Source of the DNA: Herbaspirillum sp. meg3
Lineage (GTDB): Bacteria; Pseudomonadota; Gammaproteobacteria; Burkholderiales; Burkholderiaceae_D
Reading direction: 5' to 3'
Length of the DNA stretch: 64,000 nucleotides
NCBI RefSeq assembly: GCF_002257565.1
Contig: NZ_CP022736.1
Location: forward strand, 1,054,001-1,118,000
Part shown: one piece after another, positions 1 through 8,430 of the stretch
How the letters are laid out: every line of letters starts with the position of its first letter
How positions within the stretch are numbered: position 1 is the stretch's first letter
The notes under the pieces: generated by a model
Database searches by the model: none
What the model was told of the DNA's origin: nothing
The model's input: the letters and a program-made list of their open reading frames with translations, nothing else
Translations under genes and position numbers: made by a program

Positions 1-1239
1 GGCGCGCTGAATGCGGGCCATTGCGACAGGTTGCTGATTGCGGTAGGCGAATCGCCCATAGAAGGGCGGGCGGCAAGCTTTGAAAGTCTTATCAAAGAAC
101 GAGAGGAAGAGCTTGCCGAGATTGATGAGGACGCCGTCGTTCACTTTGCCGATCTTGGACATATATTGCTGGTTGATGCCGGCACGCCCTTGATGCGGCG
201 AACCCCCTATATTGCCGGTATTAACGGCATTGATGTAACAGGGCTGCCGGTACCGGCGAAGCCGGTGCCCGACATTGGATTCAGCAATCAGTGCGAGGGG
301 GCAGAAGCCCACCCCGACGATCCCGATCTGATGGTTGCTGCCGTCGCAGGGCAACCGAAGCTGATTCCCAATGGTGTGCAGGTAGATCCGGTCGTCGTCG
401 TCGATCACGTGGATCTGAGCACTGGCAATATCGATTTTCCGGGGACGGTCAAGGTCAAGGGCGACATCAAAAGCGGCATGCGGCTGCATGCCGGCGGCGA
501 TGTCATCGTCAGCGGCATGATCGAAGCTGCGGAAGTCATCTCCGACGGCAACATTCTTGTCAAAGGTGGCGTTGTCGGTCTTGCAGATATGCAAAATGGA
601 AGCGGAGGCGGCAGCTCTGCCAGGCTATGCGCAGCAGGCTCGGTACAGGTGCTGTTCGCAGAGAGCACCTATATTACCGCCGGTGACAAAATCGTCATCG
701 CCGGCAATGCCTGCCAATGCGACATGCGAGCCGGCAACGCCATTATTGCGGGGATCAATAATCCAAAAACAGGGCACATCATTGGTGGTCAGGCCAAGGC
801 CACCATGTTGATCAAAGCAGTCCGCCTCGGTTCGCCAAATGGCCTTGCAACCAGGATACAAGTCGGTCTTGATCCGCATGAAGAAGAGAAATTGCGCGCG
901 CAAGAACAGCAGCTTCAATACAAGCTTGATGATCTTTTTGCCGTCATCAAGCAGATCTCCTATTACCGCAGCAACCCCGAGAAAGCAGGGAACGGCCTGG
1001 CTCAGGATGCTGATCTGAAACATCGGCTGATGACCGAGGAAGTGCAGGCATTGACTGTCCAGCATGAAGCCATGAAAGAGCAACTGGTCGCCGCTGAATC
1101 TGCGCGTATCGTCATTGGACGGGCAATTCACGAAGGCGTTGAATTGCGCGTCGTGCGCCAGGTATGGCAAGTGCTCGATGACCTCGGCGGCGGTGTGGTG
1201 AAACTTCATGCGGGAAAGATTTCATTGAGTGATCGATAA
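1..1239 (+). CDS. FapA/DUF342 family protein, 5' end outside window
   Basis: The frame is open from the first base, so the start codon lies upstream; 412 C-terminal residues are visible. From about visible residue 130 to 265 there are glycine-hydrophobic repeats (VKVKGDIKSGMRLHAGGD, then VIVSGMIEAAEVISDGNILV) typical of the right-handed beta-helix core of FapA/DUF342 proteins. A charged segment around residues 290-360 (EEEKLRAQEQQLQYKLDDL) is probably a coiled coil. Family members are cytoplasmic, have been linked to flagellar assembly or polar localisation in some bacteria, and often have no assigned role. No motility gene is adjacent in the window, so the role here is open. Family assignment is firm, function is not. 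Confidence 0.8.
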   Translation, partial: GALNAGHCDRLLIAVGESPIEGRAASFESLIKEREEELAEIDEDAVVHFADLGHILLVDAGTPLMRRTPYIAGINGIDVTGLPVPAKPVPDIGFSNQCEGAEAHPDDPDLMVAAVAGQPKLIPNGVQVDPVVVVDHVDLSTGNIDFPGTVKVKGDIKSGMRLHAGGDVIVSGMIEAAEVISDGNILVKGGVVGLADMQNGSGGGSSARLCAAGSVQVLFAESTYITAGDKIVIAGNACQCDMRAGNAIIAGINNPKTGHIIGGQAKATMLIKAVRLGSPNGLATRIQVGLDPHEEEKLRAQEQQLQYKLDDLFAVIKQISYYRSNPEKAGNGLAQDADLKHRLMTEEVQALTVQHEAMKEQLVAAESARIVIGRAIHEGVELRVVRQVWQVLDDLGGGVVKLHAGKISLSDR

Positions 1240-1298
1240 GACATTCAGGCGCAGAAACAAGGGGTGGTTGCCTTCTTGCGGGGCGAACTCGGCCTAAG

Positions 1299-1309
1299 TT
1301 GTCAGACAA
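1299..1309. promoter_or_regulatory. FadR-type GntR operator-like palindrome TTGTCAGACAA
   Basis: A perfect 11-bp palindrome, TTGT-CAG-ACAA, lies in the 204-bp gap before the lactate dehydrogenase-like gene and abuts an AT-rich TATAAAAT element at 1311-1318. It fits the general pattern TNGTNNNACNA bound by FadR/FCD-class GntR regulators, a class that often controls lactate and glycolate oxidation. The palindrome is seen directly; the regulator class is inferred, and no GntR gene lies beside it. The rest of 1240-1443 shows no gene. Confidence 0.45.
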
Positions 1310-1443
1310 ATATAAAATACACCTGCGCAAGAGAGTAAAATCCACAGAGGTTTTGACGAAGGCGCGCGTAGGTGCCGGCATCCGTGCCGTGTGCGGCGCA
1401 GCATTCCCTTGCGTCACTATTCCAACAGACAGAGAGACAAGCA

Positions 1444-2853
1444 ATGAACCATATCGTTGATGCGCAGAAATTGCGCAAGCCCGTTCCCGAGGCACTGCTG
1501 ACATCCTTGCAGGCCCTGTTCGGCAATCGCTTTTCGACTACTCAGGCCATGCGCGAACATCATGGCCGCGACGAATCCTCCTACGATCCTATGCTGCCCG
1601 ATGCCGTCGTCTTCGCGCACACCACAGAAGAAGTCGCCGCCTTCATCAAGCTGTGCAGCAGTCACGAAGTCCCCGTGATCCCTTACGGCACCGGCACCTC
1701 GCTGGAAGGTCACGTGCTGGCGCTGCAAGGCGGCATCACCATCGATCTGTCGCAAATGAACCAGGTGCTGGCCGTCAACGGCGAAGACCTGACCGCCACC
1801 GTGCAGGCCGGCGTCACACGCAAACAGCTGAATCAGGAAATCAAGGACAGTGGTCTGTTCTTCCCGATCGATCCTGGCGCAGACGCTTCCATCGGCGGCA
1901 TGGCATCGACCCGCGCTTCCGGCACCAACGCCGTACGCTACGGCACCATGCGCGAAAATACACTGGCGTTGACCGTCGTCACCGCCGACGGCAACATTAT
2001 CAAGACCGGCACGCGCGCCAAGAAATCTTCGGCGGGCTACGACCTGACCCGCGTCTATGTCGGCAGCGAAGGCACACTCGGTATCATCACCGAGATCACG
2101 GTACGTCTCTATCCGCAGCCTGAAGCCGTCTCTGCCGCGATCTGTTCTTTCCCTAGCGTGGCCGACGCCGTCAATACCGTGATCCAGGCGATCCAGGTCG
2201 GTGTGCCGCTGGCGCGTGTTGAGTTGCTCGACGAAAACGGCGTCAAGGCCATCAATGCCCACGACAAGATGACCTTGCCCGAAAATCCATTGCTGCTGTT
2301 TGAATTCCACGGCAGCGAACACGGCGTCAAGGAGCAGGCTGAAGTTGTGCAAGAGCTCGCCAACGACAACAACGCTCGCGGTTTCGAATGGGCGACACGT
2401 CCTGAAGATCGTTCGCGTTTGTGGGCAGCGCGTCATAACGCTTATTTCGCCATCCTGCAATTGCGTCACGGTGCGCGAGCGATTTCCACTGATTGCTGCG
2501 TGCCAATTTCGCGCCTGGCTGAATGTGTACTGGAAACCAAGGCTGATTGCGAAGCCAACGGTCTGATCCACGCCATCATCGGCCACGTCGGTGACGGCAA
2601 TTTTCATGTGCAGATGATGGTTGATCCCAACGATCCGGCGGACATCGCCCGCGCCGAAGGCGTCAACGAACGCATGGTCGCCCGCGCCATTGCCATGGAC
2701 GGCACCTGCACCGGTGAGCACGGCGTCGGCTTGCACAAGATGGATTTCCTCGTGCAGGAGCACGGCGAAGGCGCCATCGACGTCATGCGCGCGATCAAGC
2801 ATGCGCTCGATCCGAAGAACATCATGAACCCCGGCAAGATCGTGCGTTGGTAA
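1444..2853 (+). CDS. FAD-linked D-2-hydroxyacid (D-lactate) dehydrogenase
   Basis: A 469-residue flavoprotein of the FAD-binding-4 / FAD-oxidase-C family, which oxidises D-lactate or related 2-hydroxyacids to 2-oxoacids and passes electrons to quinone or cytochrome. The FAD domain is seen near residues 60-240 (PYGTGTSLEGHVLALQGGITI, then PGADASIGGMASTRASGTN, and VYVGSEGTLGIITEI). The C-terminal domain has HVGDGNFH and GTCTGEHGVGLHK, with the ending DPKNIMNPGKIVRW. ATG 1444 is chosen because homologous sequence begins there; an in-frame start at 1372 would add 24 unrelated residues. It sits just upstream of a LysR gene and of glcDEF, so the region holds two separate 2-hydroxyacid oxidation systems. 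The exact substrate cannot be read from sequence. Confidence 0.88.
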   Translation: MNHIVDAQKLRKPVPEALLTSLQALFGNRFSTTQAMREHHGRDESSYDPMLPDAVVFAHTTEEVAAFIKLCSSHEVPVIPYGTGTSLEGHVLALQGGITIDLSQMNQVLAVNGEDLTATVQAGVTRKQLNQEIKDSGLFFPIDPGADASIGGMASTRASGTNAVRYGTMRENTLALTVVTADGNIIKTGTRAKKSSAGYDLTRVYVGSEGTLGIITEITVRLYPQPEAVSAAICSFPSVADAVNTVIQAIQVGVPLARVELLDENGVKAINAHDKMTLPENPLLLFEFHGSEHGVKEQAEVVQELANDNNARGFEWATRPEDRSRLWAARHNAYFAILQLRHGARAISTDCCVPISRLAECVLETKADCEANGLIHAIIGHVGDGNFHVQMMVDPNDPADIARAEGVNERMVARAIAMDGTCTGEHGVGLHKMDFLVQEHGEGAIDVMRAIKHALDPKNIMNPGKIVRW

Positions 2854-2967
2854 TCAGATCTATCGCCGTGTAGAAATTGTCAGGCAGTACCCCGGGACGC
2901 GCCATCCGACTTGATGGCCGTCTCGCATTACAACAGCGCAACAGCACAACAGCAGGTAAAACAAGAC

Positions 2968-3858
2968 ATGGCAACACGCCTCCCACCCGTCCATGCCCTT
3001 TCAGCATTTGAAGCTGCGGCGCGCCACAATTCATTTGCCGTCGCGGCCGAAGAACTTTGCATCACGCCCTCGGCGCTGTCGCACAGAATTCGCCTGCTGG
3101 AGGACTTCGTCGGCGAGCGCTTGTTTTATCGCGACGGCCGTTCCATCGGCCTGTCGGAATTCGGCCGTCGCTATCTGGATGTCGTGCGTTCCGCGCTGCG
3201 CACGCTGACCGATTTTCCCATGCCGCATCGCAACGCCACGGTGCAGCCCAAGGTCAAGATCATGCTGCCGCCGACCTTTGCACGCCACTTGCTGGTGCCG
3301 CGCATCGCCGAGTTCACGCAGCGCTTTCCCGACATCACCGTTGAGATGTATTTGTCGGTGCCGCTGTACGACTTGAGTCTGTCTGAGAGCGACGTTGAAA
3401 TCCGTTTTGGCGCCGGCAACTATCCCAACTTAGTCACTGAGAAACTGTTCGAAGAACCGGCCTTCGCCGTCGCCAGCCCGGCCTACCTCAAGACCATTCC
3501 AGCGCTGAAGACACCGCAAGACCTGCAACAGGCCAACCTGCTGCGCTCGGCGCTGGAACCCTGGCAGCCATGGTTTGAAGCCGCCGGCCTCAAAGACTGG
3601 CCGGAGCCATCCGGCGGCCTGCGCGTCGACGACCTCGGCCTGTTGCTGGAATCGGTGAGGCACGGCTACGGCGTGGGCCTGACACGCCAGCATTTCGCCG
3701 AAGAACTGCTGGCCCGCGGCGAAATCGTCGAACTGTTCGATGTACGCCTGCGCACGCCGCCGCATGCTTACTATGTGGTGTACGAGAAGCAGATTCGCGA
3801 GCGCCCGGAGGTGGATGCTTTCATCGATTGGCTACAAAACGCCTTCAAAAACATCTGA
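2968..3858 (+). CDS. LysR-family regulator, GcvA-like
   Basis: A 296-residue LysR-type regulator. The N-terminal winged helix is clear (MATRLPPVHALSAFEAAARH, then AAEELCITPSALSHRIRLLE) and the following region is a periplasmic-binding-like effector domain. The PPVHALSAFEAAARHNSF opening is typical of the GcvA subgroup. ATG 2968 is preferred over 2911 because the family N-terminus begins there and a purine-rich AGGTAAAA precedes it. It lies between the lactate dehydrogenase-like gene and glcDEF, all on the same strand, so it is a candidate regulator of either; repeats upstream of glcD may be its target. The effector is unknown. Confidence 0.85.
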   Translation: MATRLPPVHALSAFEAAARHNSFAVAAEELCITPSALSHRIRLLEDFVGERLFYRDGRSIGLSEFGRRYLDVVRSALRTLTDFPMPHRNATVQPKVKIMLPPTFARHLLVPRIAEFTQRFPDITVEMYLSVPLYDLSLSESDVEIRFGAGNYPNLVTEKLFEEPAFAVASPAYLKTIPALKTPQDLQQANLLRSALEPWQPWFEAAGLKDWPEPSGGLRVDDLGLLLESVRHGYGVGLTRQHFAEELLARGEIVELFDVRLRTPPHAYYVVYEKQIRERPEVDAFIDWLQNAFKNI

Positions 3859-3994
3859 GTCGCGAGTAAGCCTCCGCTGTCTGCGTCGTTGCGCCCTGCC
3901 AGTGACGCCTTCTTCGCGCCTTGGGAGGCCCAAGTCCCTGAAAGTTATTCACAGCGCGGCGTGAATTCTTTTCAGTGCGCCCAGACCACGCTTT

Positions 3995-4049
3995 TCGCTA
4001 TCCGAGGCTGAAATTCGCTACACTTCAGGCATTGCGAAGACAATAGCGA
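3995..4049. promoter_or_regulatory. Triple TCGCTA repeat upstream of glcD
   Basis: TCGCTA occurs at 3995-4000 and 4015-4020 (20 bp apart, about two helical turns) and inverted as TAGCGA at 4044-4049. The second copy also forms the left arm of an imperfect dyad TTCGC-N15-GCGAA (4014-4038). This is in the 279-bp gap between the LysR gene and glcD, about 90-140 bp before the glcD start. It looks like a regulator-binding array, possibly for the LysR protein encoded just upstream. The rest of the gap shows no gene. Confidence 0.35.
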
Positions 4050-4137
4050 GACAAGCATTTCAAAACCGGCGCCATAAGCCGGAAACAATCAATTCATCGT
4101 CATCGCTGTCCTAGCCCAAAGCCAAACGAGGTCACGC

Positions 4138-5625
4138 ATGAACGCCCCAGTTGCTCCCTTATTTTCGCCTGCGCGTCAGCGCGAGGTGGTTGCCGCGCTG
4201 AAAGCGGTAGTGCCGCCGCATTGCGTGCTGTTCGATGAAGAGGACACCCGTCCCTACGAGTGTGACGGCCTTGCCGCCTATCGCCAGTTGCCCATGGTTG
4301 TCGTATTGCCTGAGAACGAAGGGCAGGTCGTCGCCATTCTCAAGGCCTGCCATGACCTGAAAGTTCAGATCGTCCCGCGTGGCGCCGGCACCGGTTTGTC
4401 GGGCGGCGCGATGCCGATTGCGGACGGTGTCGTGGTGTCGACCGCCAAGTTCAACAAGATCGTCAGCATGGACAAGTACTCACGGACCGCCGTGGTGCAG
4501 CCCGGCGTACGCAATCTGGCGATCTCTGAAGCGGCCGCACCTTACGGTTTGTATTACGCCCCTGATCCCTCCTCGCAAATCGCCTGCAGTATCGGCGGCA
4601 ACGTCGCCGAAAACTCCGGCGGCGTGCATTGCCTCAAATACGGCCTGACCGTTCACAACGTCTTGCGCGTGCGTGTGGTCACCATCGAAGGTGATGTCGT
4701 CGAGCTCGGCAACGCCGGCCTCGATGCGCCCGGCCTCGATCTTCTGGCGGTGTTCATCGGCTCCGAAGGCATGCTCGGCATCGTTACGGAAGTTACCGTC
4801 AAGCTGGTGCCCAAGCCGCAGCAGGCGCGCGTGATCATGGCCTCTTTCGACGACGTGGTGAAGGGCGGCAACGCCGTTGCCAACGTCATCGCTGCGGGCA
4901 TCATCCCGGCAGGATTGGAGATGATGGACAAGACCAGTTCGCGCATGGTTGAGCCTTTCGTCAAGGCCGGCTACGACATCGATGCCGAAGCGATCCTGCT
5001 GTGCGAATCGGATGGCACCAACGAAGAAGTTGAAGAAGAAATCGGCCGCATGAGCGAAGTGCTCAACGCCAGCGGCGCCACCGCCATCGCCGTATCGCAA
5101 TCCGAAGCCGAGCGCCTGCGCTTCTGGTCGGGACGCAAGAACGCCTTCCCGGCGGCGGGCCGCATTTCGCCGGACTACTACTGCATGGATGGCACCATTC
5201 CGCGCAAGCGCCTGGCCGAAGTCCTGCTCGGCATTGCGAAGATGGAAGGCAAGTATGGCCTGCGCTGCGCCAACGTGTTCCACGCGGGCGACGGCAACCT
5301 GCATCCGTTGATCTTGTTCGACGCCAACCTGGCGGATGAATTTCACCGCGCCGAACTGTTCGGCGCCGAGATCCTGGAGCTGTGCGTCGAAGTCGGCGGC
5401 ACCATCACCGGCGAGCATGGCGTGGGTATCGAAAAGATCAACTCCATGTGCGTGCAGTTTTCACCGGAAGAGCGCGAAGCCTTCTTCAAGGTCAAGCGCG
5501 CCTTCGATCCTGCTTTCCTGCTCAACCCCGACAAGGCGATTCCGTCGCTGCATCGTTGCGCCGAGTACGGCAAGATGCACGTGCAGCGTGGCCAGATCAA
5601 ATTCCCCGATTTGCCGAGATTCTGA
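4138..5625 (+). CDS. glcD: Glycolate oxidase, FAD subunit GlcD
   Basis: GlcD is the FAD-carrying catalytic subunit of the membrane-associated glycolate oxidase complex GlcDEF, which oxidises glycolate to glyoxylate. At 495 residues it has the usual length. FAD-domain motifs PRGAGTGLSGGAMP (near 80) and DPSSQIACSIGGNVAENSGG (near 142), then VFIGSEGMLGIVTEV, are followed by the C-terminal HAGDGNLHPLI and GGTITGEHGVGIEK. The ending DPAFLLNPDKAIP is typical of GlcD. ATG 4138 follows an AACGAGGTC ribosome site. glcE starts 2 bp after the stop, so the three subunits are co-transcribed and probably translationally coupled. Differs clearly from the related flavoprotein at 1444, which has no E or F partner. 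Confidence 0.96.
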   Translation: MNAPVAPLFSPARQREVVAALKAVVPPHCVLFDEEDTRPYECDGLAAYRQLPMVVVLPENEGQVVAILKACHDLKVQIVPRGAGTGLSGGAMPIADGVVVSTAKFNKIVSMDKYSRTAVVQPGVRNLAISEAAAPYGLYYAPDPSSQIACSIGGNVAENSGGVHCLKYGLTVHNVLRVRVVTIEGDVVELGNAGLDAPGLDLLAVFIGSEGMLGIVTEVTVKLVPKPQQARVIMASFDDVVKGGNAVANVIAAGIIPAGLEMMDKTSSRMVEPFVKAGYDIDAEAILLCESDGTNEEVEEEIGRMSEVLNASGATAIAVSQSEAERLRFWSGRKNAFPAAGRISPDYYCMDGTIPRKRLAEVLLGIAKMEGKYGLRCANVFHAGDGNLHPLILFDANLADEFHRAELFGAEILELCVEVGGTITGEHGVGIEKINSMCVQFSPEEREAFFKVKRAFDPAFLLNPDKAIPSLHRCAEYGKMHVQRGQIKFPDLPRF

Positions 5626-5627
5626 AG

Positions 5628-6689
5628 ATGACCGAACCATTGCACGTATTCAAAGAGCGTATCGTCGCGGCCACGGCAAGCGCAACGCCGCTGCAGATTC
5701 GCGGCGGCGGCACCAAGGACTGGTATGGCCAGGAGCTGCGCGGCGAAGTGCTCGACACGCGTCCCTACAGCGGCATCGTCGATTACGAGCCGACCGAGCT
5801 GGTGATCACCGCGCGTTGCGGCACGCCGCTGTCCGAGATCGATGCCGCACTGGCAGCCAACAATCAGGTGCTGGCATTTGAACCACCGCGCTTCGGCGGC
5901 ACATCAACTGTCGGCGGCATGGTCGCGGCGGGTTTGTCCGGGCCGGGCCGCCAGTTCAGCGGATCGGTACGCGATTTTGTACTCGGTGCTGATCTCATGG
6001 ATGCGCAGGGGCAGATCCTGCATTTCGGCGGACAGGTGATGAAGAACGTCGCAGGTTATGACGTTTCGCGCTTGCTGACCGGTTCTCTCGGCACGCTCGG
6101 TCTGATTCTGCAAGTCTCGCTAAAAGTCTTGCCGCAGCCGTTTGCGAGCAGCACGCGCGTGTTCGAAGTCGATGAGGCCAATGCGATCCGCCTGCTCAAT
6201 GAGTGGGGCGGCCAGCCGCTGCCGGTATCGGCCAGTGCCTGGGTCAACGGCGTGCTGACGATACGCTTGTCGGGCGCGCAAGCGGCCGTCGATGCAGCGC
6301 AGAAGAAACTGGGGGGTACGGAGCTGACCAACGGCGACGATTTCTGGCGCGACCTGCGTGAACAAAGCCACAGCTTCTTTGCCGACACGGCGGCGCCGTT
6401 GTGGCGACTCTCGCTGCCATCGGTGGCGCAGCCGCTGCCGTTGGCCGGTACGCAATTGATCGAGTGGGGCGGTGCACAGCGCTGGTATCGCGGTGACGCA
6501 AGTGCAGAATCGATTCGCGCTGCAGCGGTTGCCGCAGGCGGTCATGCCAGTCTGTATCGCGGCGGTGATAAGCGGGTCGGCGTATTCCATCCGCTCGCGC
6601 CTGCAGTCGCCAAGATCCACCGCAATCTCAAAGCCTCCTTCGACCCGTCCGGCATTTTCAATCCCGGCCGCATGTATTCGGAATTCTAA
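5628..6689 (+). CDS. glcE: Glycolate oxidase, FAD-binding subunit GlcE
   Basis: GlcE is the second, shorter flavin-domain subunit of glycolate oxidase. The 353-residue protein keeps the FAD-binding-4 fold (LQIRGGGTKDWYG, FEPPRFGGTSTVGGMVAAGL, GSVRDFVLGADLMD, LLTGSLGTLGLILQV) but lacks the large C-terminal oxidase domain of GlcD, as is normal for GlcE. It ends FDPSGIFNPGRMYSEF. The start at 5628 lies 2 bp after the glcD stop; the same frame is open far upstream inside glcD, but only this ATG gives the family N-terminus MTEPLHVFKERI. glcF follows after 6 bp. Confidence 0.94.
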   Translation: MTEPLHVFKERIVAATASATPLQIRGGGTKDWYGQELRGEVLDTRPYSGIVDYEPTELVITARCGTPLSEIDAALAANNQVLAFEPPRFGGTSTVGGMVAAGLSGPGRQFSGSVRDFVLGADLMDAQGQILHFGGQVMKNVAGYDVSRLLTGSLGTLGLILQVSLKVLPQPFASSTRVFEVDEANAIRLLNEWGGQPLPVSASAWVNGVLTIRLSGAQAAVDAAQKKLGGTELTNGDDFWRDLREQSHSFFADTAAPLWRLSLPSVAQPLPLAGTQLIEWGGAQRWYRGDASAESIRAAAVAAGGHASLYRGGDKRVGVFHPLAPAVAKIHRNLKASFDPSGIFNPGRMYSEF

Positions 6690-6695
6690 AATCCT

Positions 6696-7949
6696 ATGCA
6701 AACCAATCTGGCCGATTTCATCCGCGACACTCCCGAAGGCAAGGAAGCCGACGCCATTCTGCGCTCCTGCGTGCACTGCGGATTCTGCACGGCGACGTGT
6801 CCGACCTATCAATTGCTGGGCGACGAACTCGACGGTCCGCGCGGCCGTATCTATCTGATCAAACAGGTGCTGGAAGGCAAGCAAGCTACTGCCGCCACGC
6901 AATCGCATCTGGATCGTTGCCTGACCTGCCGCAACTGCGAGTCGACCTGTCCATCAGGCGTCCAATACGGTCGCCTGGTCGATATCGGCCGCAAGGTGGT
7001 CGAAGATCAGGTGCCGCGTCCGCTCGCCCAACGCTTGGTACGTACGACGCTCAAGACCTTGCTGCCGAATAAATGGTTGTTCAATCCGGCGATGAAGGCA
7101 GGTCAGTTGGTGCGTCCGCTGTTGCCGCAAAAACTGCAGAACAAAGTCCCGCCAAAACAGGATGCCGGTCTGTGGCCGACGCGTACGCACGCCCGCAAGA
7201 TGCTGATGCTCGACGGCTGCGTGCAACCGGCCATGTCGCCCAACATCAACAGTTCTACTGCGCGCGTGCTCGATGCGCTCGGCGTCGAACTGATCGTGCC
7301 GCCGAAAGCCGGCTGCTGTGGTGCAATCCGCTATCACCTCAACGACCAGGACGGCGGTCTTGACGATATGCGTCGCAATATCGACGCGTGGTGGCCGTAC
7401 GTCGACGGCTCGGCAGGATTGACCGTCGAAGCCATCGTGATGAACGCCTCCGGTTGTGGCGCTACGGTCAAAGAATATGGCCATTTGCTGCAGCAAGACG
7501 CTGCTTATGCCGCCAAGGCGCATCGCATCTCACAGTTGACGCGCGACATCAGCGAAATCCTGCCCGACTTCGAAGCGGAATTGGCCGGCAAGCTCAAGGG
7601 TAAGATCAAGGATAAGCTCAATGCGCGCGTTGCCTATCATCCGCCGTGCACTCTGCAGCATGGACAGAAGATTCGCGGCAAGGTGGAGCAGATTCTTGGT
7701 AGTGCAGGTGTTGACGTCAAGCTGTGTGCGGACAGCCATTTATGCTGTGGTTCTGCTGGTACCTATTCGGTGTTGCAGCCCGAGCTGTCTTACCGGTTGC
7801 GCGACAACAAGCTTAATAACTTGCAGGCGACGCAGCCTGACATGATTGTGTCGGGGAATATCGGGTGTCTGACGCATTTGCAGTCGGGGACGGATACGCC
7901 GGTGAGGCATTGGATTGAGTTATTGGATGCGGCGCTGACTGCTTCTTAA
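6696..7949 (+). CDS. glcF: Glycolate oxidase, iron-sulfur subunit GlcF
   Basis: GlcF carries electrons from the flavin subunits to the respiratory chain. The 417-residue protein has two 4Fe-4S motifs near the N-terminus (CVHCGFCTATCP at about 25-36 and CLTCRNCESTCP at about 75-86). Two CCG-type cysteine-rich domains follow (GCCGAIRYH with MNASGCG; HPPCTLQHG with LCCGSAGTYS), as in the heterodisulfide-reductase-like family. It completes glcDEF. A short hairpin with a T run just downstream ends the operon, after which the repeat region begins. Codon use near the 3' end (tttgcagtcggggacggat) is somewhat less GC-biased than the rest. Confidence 0.95.
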   Translation: MQTNLADFIRDTPEGKEADAILRSCVHCGFCTATCPTYQLLGDELDGPRGRIYLIKQVLEGKQATAATQSHLDRCLTCRNCESTCPSGVQYGRLVDIGRKVVEDQVPRPLAQRLVRTTLKTLLPNKWLFNPAMKAGQLVRPLLPQKLQNKVPPKQDAGLWPTRTHARKMLMLDGCVQPAMSPNINSSTARVLDALGVELIVPPKAGCCGAIRYHLNDQDGGLDDMRRNIDAWWPYVDGSAGLTVEAIVMNASGCGATVKEYGHLLQQDAAYAAKAHRISQLTRDISEILPDFEAELAGKLKGKIKDKLNARVAYHPPCTLQHGQKIRGKVEQILGSAGVDVKLCADSHLCCGSAGTYSVLQPELSYRLRDNKLNNLQATQPDMIVSGNIGCLTHLQSGTDTPVRHWIELLDAALTAS

Positions 7950-7969
7950 GCGCTAATAATGGTCGTTTG

Positions 7970-7996
7970 AAAGCCCTGCATTTGCGGGGCTTTTTT
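7970..7996 (+). terminator. Rho-independent terminator after glcF
   Basis: The arms AAAGCCC and GGGCTTT pair around a short inner stem and loop and run into TTTTTT, 21 bp after the glcF stop. The T run is also the outer edge of the repeat element that starts at about 7991. Confidence 0.8.
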
Positions 7997-8252
7997 CTTT
8001 CTTCGGACGACCAAGCCGGGGGCGGCTCGGCAGCCGCTCACTTTCTTTGCTTCGCCAAAGAAAGTGAGCAAAGAAAGGCGACCGCGGGATCCAGCCCTTT
8101 CGGGGTGCCCGGTGCTGCGAAGCAAAAAATGGGAAGGGAAAACAACTCGCTGCGCTCAGACATTTTTCCCTTCTTTTTCCATTTTTCGCATCGCATCACC
8201 GGCCAGCTCCAAGCGGAACGGCGAGACGGGCTCGCTGCGCCTCGCCAAGGGT
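7991..8252 (+). repeat. Structured intergenic repeat, copy 1
   Basis: First of two inverted copies of a roughly 260-bp element. It contains a 13-bp perfect hairpin (8037-8049 with 8056-8068, CTCACTTTCTTTG arms) and then a long hairpin whose 24-bp arms are 8109-8132 and 8179-8202 (21 of 24 paired). Inside is a constant segment with ACTCGCTGCGCTCAGACA. Outer and inner flanks (GCCGGGGG near 8015; GGCTCGCTGCGCCTCGCC near 8229) also match copy 2. No convincing gene: short open frames here have no family resemblance. This resembles a dispersed intergenic repeat common in many beta- and gammaproteobacteria; a transcript could fold strongly. Confidence 0.75.
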
Positions 8253-8302
8253 CACTCGCCTTCGGCTTTGTGATTTCCACGTCCTGTCGTAATTAATTGT
8301 GC

Positions 8303-8393
8303 CGTCGTCCCAGCAAACGCTGGGACCCAGAGACGTCAATGCGTCACTCAACCGTTGACACGACACTGGGTTCCAACTTGCGTTGGAACGACG
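8303..8393. repeat. REP doublet (REPIN-like) between the two repeat copies
   Basis: Two REP-like units face each other. The left unit begins CGTCGT and has a perfect 8-bp hairpin GTCCCAGC / GCTGGGAC (8307-8314, 8319-8326) followed by CCAG. The right unit, read on the other strand, again begins CGTCGT and has a perfect hairpin GTTCCAAC / GTTGGAAC (8370-8377, 8382-8389) followed by CCCAG. Stem letters differ between the units but pairing is kept. Such inverted pairs are typical of REPINs mobilised by RAYT transposases; none is encoded in the window. A single related unit lies at 21378-21405. Confidence 0.7.
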
Positions 8394-8430
8394 AAGCAAA
8401 AGAGACCAGAGAACTTTGAGCCACCTCTGT

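Noticed and set aside
3945..3953. TTATTCACA, a perfect DnaA box
   Set aside because: Single copy with no cluster, AT-rich unwinding region or dnaA/dnaN nearby; expected by chance in 64 kb.
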